Shown here: positions 46,415 to 55,600 of the stretch, in pieces
Numbering within the stretch: position 1 is the first letter of the stretch
Layout of the letters: the number at the start of each line of letters is the position of its first letter
Assembly (NCBI GenBank): GCA_028095005.1
Contig: CM051463.1
Coordinates: 8,547,052-8,611,051, forward strand
DNA from: Rhynchospora pubera
Taxonomy: Eukaryota > Streptophyta > Magnoliopsida > Poales > Cyperaceae
Length of the DNA: 64,000 nt
Direction of reading: 5' to 3'
Program-made: the position numbers and the translations under genes
The notes under the pieces: generated by a model
The model's database searches: none
What the model was told of the DNA's origin: nothing
What the model saw: only the letters and a program-made list of their open reading frames with translations

Positions 46415-47702
46415 ACGAAATACACAATAGTTTCTTGGCCTACAGACGATCCTAACGTTGGCGTCTTCAAGATGGCAGCCTGGGCTTTTGGTCCGTGCAT
46501 AGAAGCGATGAAATATGCCAGACCTGTTATCTCAATTGATGCTAGTTTTTTATCGGGCCGATACAAAGGTAGATTGTTCTCAGTGTGTGGTTATGATCCA
46601 GAAAATCGATTAATTCCGGTTGCATTCGGATTGGGCGAAAAAGAAGATAAGGATACTTGGGGATGGTTTATGTCTTGGGTTAGATGGGAAGTTTTAGGGC
46701 GGAACACTAGATACTGTGTCATATCTGACCGTCATAAGGCAATAAAAGCGGTATTTGCATCCGTAGATTACGGTTGGAAGGCACAAGGTGCGCATGCAGT
46801 AGCGATTCATCGGTTCTGCATGCAGCATGTTGCGGAAAACTTATGGAAGGAGGCTGGCGGGTCACAAGATGCTGATTTGAAAAACTTTTTCAAATGTAGA
46901 CTTGCTAACAAGAAAAACCCTAGACGTTTTAGAGAGAATTGGGGAGTACTGAAGGAAAACAACCTGAGGGCTTATCAGTACCTGAGAAATTGTGGTAAAA
47001 TTAATGAAAATGACAACAACGAGCGGCCAAAACTATATAAATGGGCTCAGAGTTTTGACAAGGGGCATCGGTGGGGTATAATGACGAGTAATGGATCGGA
47101 GAGTCTGAATAATGTGTTTAGAATAGAGAGAAGATTACCAGTGACAGCACTTATAGAAGGCACGTGGTATAAATGTGCCAACTGGATGAACAAGCGAACA
47201 CAAGAAGCACTTCAAAGGTTGAGTTTAGGAGAAAGATGGCCGGAAGGAGTAAAGAATAAATTGATCAAGCATGATGGAAAATCACGTAAGTACTTAAAGA
47301 AAAAGAATTCAATTCATTCATTCATTTTAATCCATTTTGAACTAACTTCATCTTTTTGTTGCAATCTCAGAGGAGTTTATGAGCACATTCGTGTTAAGAT
47401 TGGACCTTGGAGAATTTCGCGTGAAAGTTCGCGAGGAGTACCGTGATGGTGTAGGCTACGATTATTCCCATTACACAGTTCAAATTCCACCCGACATGGA
47501 GCAAACCGATGTGCAATTGCCCTTCACTCGAACCACATGTGAGTGCCAAAAACCACAATTGACAGATATCCCTTGCGCACATGTCATTGCTGTTTGCAGA
47601 GAGACAAATTACAATGTAGATCAATTTGTGGATGGTCACTATAGCAAGCAAAACCAGCACATGATTTGGTCAGCAGGTCGGTTTCATTGTTACAAAAGAT
47701 GA
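46415..47702 (+). pseudogene. MULE transposase, catalytic DDE core and SWIM finger, one intron, frameshift at end
   Basis: Catalytic candidates are Asp in SIDASFLSGRYKG (codon near 46538), Asp in VISDRHKAI (near 46727) and Glu in SNGSESLNN (47099-47101), as in MULE transposases. An 85-base intron with GTAAGT and TCTCAG ends (47286-47370) keeps the frame. A SWIM zinc finger CECQKPQLTDIPCAH follows near 47540. After HMIWSAG (about 47670) a one-base shift leads to TGA at 47700-47702, while the natural continuation (DEEEWPVYTGPIIVP) is in the next frame. Confidence 0.9.
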
Positions 47703-48249
47703 GGAAGAGTGGCCAGTTTATACAGGTCCGATAATTGTCCCCGACAAGAGTTTGGTCAATCGAGGAAGGCGCAAAATCATTCGTGCAGAGATGTGGATGG
47801 ATAGGATGGAAGGAAGGAAAGGTGGAGGTTCCACAAGAAAAATCAAAAAGAAAAATCAAGGAGAAGCTTCAACCAGTCAACCGCGACTAGCAACACCTCA
47901 ACCCCCATATCCGATGGACGCATTGCAATCCGGTCGATACACCAGTAGACCACCAACAAGGGCCAACAGTCCAAGAAGGGCAGCGAGTACTGAACGTACG
48001 GTTCGGACTCGTCAAACACCCATTCAACCAGGACGAATGTCATTGCATGTTGATCCACGAAGCAACAATAATAGGGAGGACCAAGAATCTATACAACCAC
48101 AGAGAAATTCTATAAGCATTGATCCAGGGAGGACCAATATGAGAAGTGAGTCGGCTAGATTTCCAACAGATCAAGGCAATACATCAGGGGAGAGAGGACG
48201 AAAAGGATTGTTTTGGGGGGAAATTTCGCAATGTACTGTCTTTCGGTAG
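47690..48249 (+). pseudogene. MULE transposase C-terminal tail (frame-shifted)
   Basis: Continues the transposase in a new frame: DEEEWPVYTGPIIVPDKSLV, then a basic GRRK block, then a low-complexity Arg/Gln/Ser/Pro-rich tail to the stop at 48247-48249. The first part is the conserved end of MULE transposases; the tail is variable in the family. Confidence 0.8.
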
Positions 48250-48559
48250 GAAGAAAAAATGAAAAAATTGAAGATTAAGTGTTGTCGTAATTTTATATAT
48301 TGTAATGGAATATATTGTAAGAGAATTTTACAATTAACTCGTATAATATAATGTTGAAAGGTTTAGTGTTAGCTCGAAGACATGCATTCTTGTTATCTAC
48401 AAAAAGCCCTAATCCTAAAAGGCTTTGTACTCTATAGTTCATCCGACCTTCATGCAAAGACTGAGGCACTTGAACTGTTTAGTGTTGAGAAGCAGTTAAT
48501 TAACTCATATAATGGGACCCTCAGCATTCAATTAACTATTTAGCGTTGAGAAGCACGTA
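48250..48559. other. MULE interior, 3' flank of the transposase gene
   Basis: AT-rich with no convincing frame; probably the transposase 3' untranslated region. Confidence 0.5.
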
Positions 48560-48845
48560 GCGCTAAAAGGCTTTGTACCCTTTTATAAAACGCGCTAAAA
48601 GGCTTTCAACCCTTTTATAAAACGCGTTAAAAGACTTTACCCTATTATAAAACGCGTTCAAAGGCTTTCTACCCTTTTATAAAACGCGCTAAAAGGCTTT
48701 ACCCTTTTATAAAACGCGCTAAAAGGCTTTACCCTTTTATAAAACGCGTTAAAAGGCTTTGTGCCCTTTTATAAAACGCGTTAAAAGGTTTTGTACCCTT
48801 TTATAAAACGCGTTAAAAGGCTTTACCATTTTATAAAACGCCCAA
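48560..48845. repeat. Tandem array, nine units of about 27-33 bp (CTTTTATAAAACGCGYTAAAAGGCTTT)
   Basis: Nine head-to-tail units, each with TTATAAAACGC followed by an AAAGGCTTT-like block. The GCGTTTTATAAAACGC part is self-complementary and is the motif found in both terminal repeats and at 49820-50105. Units vary by short insertions before CCTTTTAT (for example GTA, CA, CTA). Confidence 0.9.
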
Positions 48846-49472
48846 TTCTCGCATCTCTCATTCTCACCTCTGAATATCATTCTCATCTCTCATTCTCACC
48901 TCTCTCATTCTCACCTCTCAATGTTAATAAGTGCGAAATTGTAATAAGAGATTTTTCGGTGGAATCTGTTATTATGTACGAAGGTCGGCCCAGATGGACA
49001 GCTTGCTAACTTCATCATCATCTGAGGTAGACCAACACTCTGCTGCCTACGATCATGGGTAATGGGCGGTAGAGTTCTGCCGACCCAATTAGGGAAGAAC
49101 TCGACGACTGTCGAAGGCTCTCGCAGAATTGGGCAACCGTCCATGAGTCTCCGCAAATCGTTGTTTTCATATTAATGAGAATTATTGTAATGAAAATTGT
49201 TATTAATTTAAATCGTTGTTTTCATATTAATGAGAGTTATTGTAATGAAAATGATTATTAATTTTTATATTAATGGGTTCTGAATATTGTAATGGAATTT
49301 TTTTTTATTTTTTATATTAATTAGTTATAAATATTAAAACATAGATAAAACATAAATTCATACACAATAATTTTGATAATTAATTAAAACATAGATAAAA
49401 TATAAATTCATACAAATTAAATTTCATAGAAAATAAAATAGATAAATTCCATTATTCTAGCACAATTAAACT
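48846..49472. other. MULE interior without a supported gene
   Basis: Starts with a CT-rich CTCATTCTCACCTCT repeat (48860-48920). The block at about 48945-49010 (plus, frame FSVESVIMYEGRP) resembles minus-strand 51120-51060 (FPVESVITCRGR). This hints at a duplicated, degraded coding piece of unknown origin. 49140-49440 is AT-rich. Confidence 0.45.
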
Positions 49473-49727
49473 CTAATTTTTCTCCACTTCCTTAACCTCT
49501 TTATTCTTCTCCTCCTCCTTATTCTCACTAGAACTCTCATCTATTTTAACCCCCATACTAAAATCAGGGCTCCTGCCATAGCCTGGAGGGAAACGACGTA
49601 CAGCCGAGACGGCCCTTCTCTTCGGAGGGCCGTATAATGGCATCCTTTTTGCTACCACATTAGGTGGTCCCTCCCCCACCTTGGATGTTTTCTCCCCCAT
49701 CTTATTATTGTTTTGATCCTTCTCCAT
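49473..49727 (-). CDS. MULE accessory ORF, 84 aa, basic-acidic protein with RRAVSAVRRFPPGYG motif
   Basis: Minus-strand ATG at 49727, stop at 49475-49473. The N-terminal half is basic, with the block RMPLYGPPKRRAVSAVRRFP then PGYGRSPDF; the C-terminal 30 residues are almost all Glu, Lys, Ser and Asn. The VSAVR-FPPGxG block recalls a short motif N-terminal to the SRA domain in plant SUVH-type histone methyltransferases; that is recall, not a search, and nothing else of such a protein is present. A TATA-like CCTATATATATCTC (minus, 49808-49796) lies about 70-80 bases upstream, which supports a real transcription unit. Function unknown; some plant MULEs carry non-transposase genes that counter silencing or aid excision. 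Confidence 0.55.
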   Translation of the reverse strand: MEKDQNNNKMGEKTSKVGEGPPNVVAKRMPLYGPPKRRAVSAVRRFPPGYGRSPDFSMGVKIDESSSENKEEEKNKEVKEVEKN

Positions 49728-49795
49728 TTCTTAAATTTCTGATTTTACGCGTCTTTTGTTTGTAATTTTGTGATACGAAATAGGAGAACGAATTG

Positions 49796-49808
49796 AGATA
49801 TATATAGG
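49796..49808 (-). promoter_or_regulatory. Candidate TATA box for the 84-aa MULE ORF
   Basis: Read on the minus strand: CCTATATATATCTC, about 70-80 bases upstream of the ATG at 49727. Confidence 0.5.
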
Positions 49809-49815
49809 CAATTAT

Positions 49816-50105
49816 TTAGCCGTTTATAAAACGCGCTAGAATAGGGGTCTGCTCAAAAAACGCGCTATAAAAAGCTGCTCAAACACAGTATCACGCTACT
49901 CAAAAAGTGGACACCACCTTCGTACGCGTTTATAACACGCGTTGGAAGCCTTCGAACGCGTTTTATAAACGCGTACGAAGGTGGAGTCCAGGTCAAACAG
50001 TAAAACAGACTGACAGCCTGCGAAATTATTGAATTCCATTAACTTAGCCCTTCTTACGCGTTTATAAAACGCGCTCAAACCTTATTACGCGTTTTATAAA
50101 CGGGT
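49816..50105. repeat. Cluster of TTTATAAAACGCG palindromes between two divergent MULE ORFs
   Basis: At least six copies of GCGTTT(T)ATAAA(A)CGC-type palindromes (near 49820, 49925, 49957, 50058, 50086) lie between the divergent accessory ORFs, next to both TATA boxes. They match the motif in the terminal repeats and in the 48560 array. Confidence 0.75.
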
Positions 50106-50118
50106 AATAAGGGTTGAG

Positions 50119-50127
50119 TCTATAAAT
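50119..50127 (+). promoter_or_regulatory. TATA box for the 101-aa MULE ORF
   Basis: CTATAAATAG lies about 95-105 bases upstream of the ATG at 50223, a textbook plant TATA context. Confidence 0.65.
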
Positions 50128-50222
50128 AGTCCTCCTTCTCCGCAAATTCACGTCGAAAATTCAGAAATCAAAAACCAAAACTTTAGAGAAGTTACGCAGA
50201 GAAAAGAAACCGAGAAAACATA

Positions 50223-50528
50223 ATGTCAACTAAACCACGTCATGTTTGTACCGGTGTGCTTCTACAAGGAGATGGAGGAATAAGTAAACGAGATATTCTT
50301 CGGCACGTCTACTTGCACTATCCTTCCGACAAATTTTACGTGAAGGTTTTTCAACGCGACGTTTTTGAAGTGAGAGGGCCGAAATATTGGACGGATGTAG
50401 TTAAGAGGGATGGAGGATATCATGTCCGACGTGGAGATGGAATCGTTTGGTTGCGTTTGCAACAGGCATGTCCTCCTGGATTTGAAAATCACCCGTTAAA
50501 TGGAAATGACATATATCATTTGGACTGA
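50223..50528 (+). CDS. MULE accessory ORF, 101 aa, family not recognised
   Basis: ATG in an A-rich context at 50223 (AACATAATGTCAACT), stop TGA at 50526-50528. The composition is that of a folded globular protein: mixed aliphatic, aromatic and charged residues, two Cys, no membrane segment. Recognisable blocks include HVYLHYPSDKFYVKVFQRDVFEV, GPKYWTDVVKRDGGYHV and CPPGFENHPLNG. I do not recognise the family. It has its own TATA box, an unbroken frame and lies inside a MULE with a damaged transposase, so it may be an element-encoded helper such as the second genes known from MuDR or VANDAL elements; that role is inference only. Confidence 0.6.
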   Translation: MSTKPRHVCTGVLLQGDGGISKRDILRHVYLHYPSDKFYVKVFQRDVFEVRGPKYWTDVVKRDGGYHVRRGDGIVWLRLQQACPPGFENHPLNGNDIYHLD

Positions 50529-51446
50529 TTATTAGGTTTTCTATAATTAGATGTTTTTATTATTGTGTGGTCTATTATTATCTGTTTTCTTTTATGTTTT
50601 AGTATATGTATTAATTCGTGTAGTATATGTGTTGTAAGTTTTATTATCTAATTTATTTTAGTTTTTATTTTATCCATTTTCATTTTTATTGTGAAATTCG
50701 AAATATTAATATTAAGAGACTTAATATTTATTTAAATTATATTAGACATTACAACTCAATGAACATTATAATAAAAAACACAATACAAATTAAAAATTAC
50801 AATTTATTAAAATTTTGAACCACATAATACACAACAAAAAAAATTACAAAATACATGATATTAAAATTTTGAACCACATAAAAAAAAATTGTAGAAGATC
50901 CATTGCTAAGGGTGGGAAGAGAAAACATCACCGCAACTAATAGAGAAGAGTTGGGCGACTGATTGTCACCTTGACCCCCTCTTTTTCTGAGACTTGAATG
51001 AAGATAACTGCATGTATGCAGATTCTCATCCAAGGATGTCGGCTGCGGTGTTATGGCTCGTAGACCCAGCCCAACAAACCGTCCTCTACACGTAATAACA
51101 GATTCAACAGGAAAGTTTTTATTTTAAAGTTGGTGGAATATTAATAGCCATAAGGATTGTGTGCGACTCTGTATCAGTGAATAAGTGTGCCGCATACAAC
51201 CCCTATGACTATTAGTTTCGCACCAACTAATATTATTTTGCATTCCACCATCTAACTCTTCTTTTCTTTTTTTTTAGATCTTTTTTCTTTTTTTTTTTGA
51301 TTTTGGACGACAGAAGGTTGGGTATTTATATGGAAATTAGATCTCTCGAACGCGTTTTATAAAAGGGTAAGAAGGCTTCTTACGCGTTTTATAAACGCGT
51401 AAAATCAGAAAATAACGCGCTAAGTCAGAAACTTTCGCCGCAATCA
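50529..51446. other. MULE right interior, no supported gene
   Basis: AT-rich to about 50900. On the minus strand an open frame of about 120 codons (roughly 51140-50797: PVESVITC, GLGLRAITPQPTSLDENLHTC, then a hydrophobic AT-rich end) may be degraded coding sequence; it has no clear start. Positions 51340-51446 hold more palindromes of the TTTATAAAACGCG type. Confidence 0.45.
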
Positions 51447-51631
51447 CTGCAGCCTTTAGCGCGTTTTATAAACGCATTTTAAGGCTTCTAACGCGTTTAT
51501 AAAACGCGTTCGAGAGGAGAGAGAGAGGCGCGGTTTATAAACGCGTTGGAACTTTCTTCTTATTAAAAAAAATAAATAATTCTTTCTATTAAATTTTTTG
51601 GTGTCTGAATTTTTATATTAAATAATTTCGG
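51447..51631. repeat. Right terminal inverted repeat of the MULE
   Basis: Complement of 44758-44942 with a handful of differences. It ends AATTTCGG, directly followed by TSD TCACATGTA. Confidence 0.9.
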
Positions 51632-51640
51632 TCACATGTA

Positions 51641-52298
51641 GCTATATGTGTATTTTTTTTAGACTTGATAACAATAAAATAATATCAAAGACAATATTGG
51701 TGTTAGTCAAGTGGCAAAGCCACCTCTTCAGTCTTCAGTGGAGGTAGCATATTCGAAATATAGCTAGAGATCTTTCATGACATTTAGTTTCAAAATAAAT
51801 TAGAGGCTTGATTCAATCTTTATCTTTAGAAAAAAATTGCATTTAGCTTGAATTCCCAAAACTTAAAATTATGATATTCCTAATTTCCTATGTTGTTTTT
51901 TGTGTCACTAATCCAAAAGACTAAAACACAACCACGTGGAACGATGAAAAACTCCACATGGGCGATAAGCGGAGCATTATTTCAGGGAATGTGTTCAAAT
52001 TTTTTAATATATAAGCTGCGCTTGTTGCTTCACATGCATGGAAATAGAGCCAGATAATCTCCGCTTGTTGCTTCAACTCTTTGACAAATAGAATCATTTT
52101 TATTCTCCAATCTTTTTTTTTTTTGTTAACAATGTATTAAACACTAAATTTTGTTGGTCTCAGCGCGCGGTTTGGATGAATTCTTGTCTTCGTGCAATGA
52201 GATTGATAGAACCTTTCCTGCAATAGACATATGACTTAATTTATCCCTAATTTATCGACGTACTATACTAATTGATAGAGAATGGCAACTGCAGTTCC
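51641..52298. other. Intergenic; start of duplicated spacer copy 2
   Basis: From about 52160 the sequence matches 24560 onward (CAATAGACATATGAC in both). A tRNA-like stretch at 51697-51770 (GTTAGTCAAGTGGCAAAGCC, then ATATTCGAAAT) could be a decayed SINE, but no TSD was found. Confidence 0.5.
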
Positions 52299-52303
52299 AT
52301 ATT

Positions 52304-52624
52304 TGTTAAGATTGCACTCGGATTGCATCCACGCAATGATGGAAAGAATGTTATACATGACCTGTGTTGATGCAAGAAAGGAAAGGAGATGTATACGTAT
52401 ATGAAGGGATTGCAATATATTTGTTTTTGTTAATTGTATCTTTTAAATATAGAAACTTCATAAAATTAAGAAGTAATTTGACTTTCTGGTTTTCTCCTCT
52501 AGACGAGATAAGAGGATGAATTCAGGCTGTGTAAAATTATTATTGAAAGAGAAATAAAATAAGGGAGGGAAGGGAGTTTTATGGGAGTCGTGTGTTCCTT
52601 GTGTTATTTTTAATATTTCTGACA
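52304..52624 (+). repeat. 5' LTR of the 5.3-kb Copia element
   Basis: 321 bp, TGTTAAGATTGC to TATTTCTGACA; the PBS follows immediately at 52625-52636. Confidence 0.95.
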
Positions 52625-52682
52625 TGGTATCAGAGCATCTGGTACAAATCGTTTCCGCTTGCTAATTCTACAACACGCGACC

Positions 52683-55600
52683 ATGCCTGACAATTCAGAA
52701 TCGTCCTCTACGGCCGCTCTAATCGAGCAGATGGCCAAAATGATGACTCAAATGGCAGCAATGCAAACAGCAGCCATGAGTAACCCCGTGCCACCACCTG
52801 CATCACAACATGATAGCAATATTTATTCCAGTGCTATCGAGATTAAATTTGATGGCATGAATTACACAATCTGGTGCCAAGCTGTGGAGATGTACGTTCG
52901 CGGCAGAGACAGGCTACACCACCTTACTGAACCTCCACCATCTCTCAAGTTTGATGATGCAGCCTATCGTCGATGGGAAACTGATGATGTCATAGTCAAG
53001 CAATGGATTATCAATTCCTTGGAACCTCGTCTCAAGGGTGGCTATATGCGGTGTCCTACTGCCCGAGATGTTTGGAAGGCCATTGCTACTACATACTTTG
53101 ATGAAAGTGATGAAGCTCAAGTATATGCTCTCAATCGACAAGTTTCCCAAGTCAAACAAGATGGGCGACCTATTGAAGAGTATTATGCCGAGCTCCAAGG
53201 GTTGTGGCAAGAGATTGATTTTCGCTGTCCAAATCCCATGGAATGCACCGGGGATATCACCAAATTCAACACCTTTGTCCATAAGACAAGAGTGTATATG
53301 TTCCTAGATGGCCTTGATGACACTTTGGACAGCATGCGTGCACAAGTTGTACTTTTGAGGCCCTTCCCAACTATTGAACAAGCTTATGGTTTTGTTAGAC
53401 GCGAGGCGGCTCGCAAAGGTATTATGCTCAAAGGCGGGTCAGAGGTTAACTCGGTGGCCATGGTTTCTCGTGGTTATAACTCTGGTAAGGTTTTCAACCC
53501 TCAAAATAAAACCTTTTCTGTTGACAAATCCAAGATGAAGTGCACAGTTTGTGGAAAACATCGGCACACAAAGGAGCAGTGTTTCGAGGTCGTAGGTTAC
53601 CCAGAATGGTGGAAGGGTGACAAGAAGAAGCGAGGTGGGGAGAAGGCGATGGCTGCCTCAACTGTAGCGCATTCTGGTCCTGACATCTCGGCAGTGCACC
53701 CGCATTCTGGCATCTCGACAGTGCACCCGCATTCTGGCATCTCGACAGTGCACCCGCATTCTGGCATCTCGACAGTGCACCCGCATCCGCCGCCTGCACC
53801 GAGCCAGCCAACTCATCCGATCACTTCTCAACCCCAGCAAATAACAGAGGGGTACAGTGAAGGTAAGAATGGTATTTGCACAACCAGTATTGGTAAATGT
53901 ACAATTCCCAATTGCAGCAATGATAAGAAAAATAAAGTTTGGATTATCGATTCGGGCGCAACTGATCATATGACTTATGATGTAAAGGAAGTAAAAAATA
54001 TAGGCGCCTCGACAAAATCTGGTATTATTAATGCCAATGGAGAGATATATCCTGTATTTGGGACAGGGGAAGTTATACTTTCTGACAAATTTACATTGAA
54101 AAATACACTTGTTGTTCCCTCTCTTGCAACAAAGTTAATATCGGTCAGCCAACTTACAAAGGACCAGAATTGCAGTGTACTCATGTTTCCTAACTATTGT
54201 GTGTTCCAGGATACTCAAACGAAAGGGATAATTGGCCATGGTATTAGACGTGATGGGCTGTATTACTTGGATGAACTCAAACTGGGCAACAGTTATGCAA
54301 TAAGAGGAAATTTTGGAGCGAGAGATAAAATTTGGTTGTGGCATAGGCGATTAGGACATCCATCCTTTAGTTATATGAAAAAGTTATTACCAGATTTGTT
54401 TTTTGATTTGGATTCCAATGATTTAGTTTGTGAAACTTGTATTAAATCCAAAAGTCACAGAATAACTTATTATGGTAGTCAAAATAAATGTGCAAATCCT
54501 TTTGATTTGGTGCATACAAATGTCTGGGGTCCCTCACCTGTCAATTCTAAATCTGGTTATAGATGGTATGTCTTATTTGTTGATGATTGTTCCAGAATGG
54601 TTTGGCTTTCTCTTCTCAAGACAAAAGATGAAGTAAGTAATGCTATTAAGAATTTTCATATGATGGTCCATACTCAATTTGGGAAAGACATAAAAATCAT
54701 CAGAAGTGATAATGGGACTGAATATGTTAATAAAAATGTGCAACAATTTTTTAAGGAGAAAGGTATCATTCATGAGACAACCTGTGTAGGAACACCTCAA
54801 CAAAATGGAATTGCAGAACGGAAAAATAGACATCTCCTTGAAATAACCCGATCTTTACTTCTTGAGAACAAGGTACCACAATTTTTTTGGGATAATGCAA
54901 TTTCTTATGCAGTCTATCTAACAAATCGAACCCCTACAAGTGCAAACAATTATAAAACACCCATCCAAAGTCTTTTCTCACACACACCTATACCTTCTGT
55001 CCTAAACCTGCCACCTAAAATCTTTGGTTGCGTTGCCTATGTTCACATACAAAAACAATTTCGCACCAAATTAGAACCACGGGCTGAAAGATGTGTTTTC
55101 TTGGGGATGGGGATGCACCAGAAAGGCTATAAATGTTATAACCCAGATAATAAAAAATTCTATACCACCATGGATGTTACTTTTTTAGAACATGCAACGT
55201 TCTTTAAGCAAGATCAAGTTCTGGTTCAAGGGGAGAACACGAATATAGAACCAGATCTAAATTTTTTGTGTGGCCCACTGGTTGATTCAGATCCACTAGC
55301 ATATGAGGAAGTCAATCAATGGTCAGTGGAGGAAGATGTAGAGTTGGAAAATAGTAATAGTGCTTTTGATATTGCACCTGCATCGGGGAGTGCACCTGCA
55401 TCGACGAGTGCACCTGCACCAGGGAGTGCACCTGCATCGGGGAGTGCACCTGCATCGACGAGTGCACCTGCACCAGAGAGTGCACCTGCATCCGAGAGTG
55501 CACCTGCACCAGAAAGTACACTTGCACCTAACAGTGGACCTGCGTCTGAAACTATCATGCGTGAGAATGAGGTATGTATTCTTGAGCCTACCTCTAGGTT

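Larger units (their letters stand above)
44758..51631 (+). mobile_element. Mutator-like element (MULE), 6.87 kb, 9-bp TSD TCACATGTA
   Basis: A perfect 9-bp duplication TCACATGTA lies at 44749-44757 and 51632-51640, the standard MULE signature. Inverted terminal repeats of about 185 bp start CCGAAATTATTTAATATA and differ at only a few positions, so the insertion is fairly young. Inside are, in order: a transposase gene (plus, 45221-48249), a tandem repeat array, an 84-codon ORF (minus), a 101-codon ORF (plus) and a non-coding right part. The palindromic motif TTTATAAAACGCG is scattered through the non-coding parts. Confidence 0.95.

Noticed and set aside
50797..51033. 78-codon minus-strand ORF as a MULE gene
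   Set aside because: No ATG start in a good context and an AT-rich hydrophobic end; kept only as a hint of degraded coding sequence.
51697..51830. Possible SINE (tRNA-like A and B boxes)
   Set aside because: B box is poor (ATATTCGAAAT), no TSD or A-rich tail could be fixed; mentioned only in the spacer entry.
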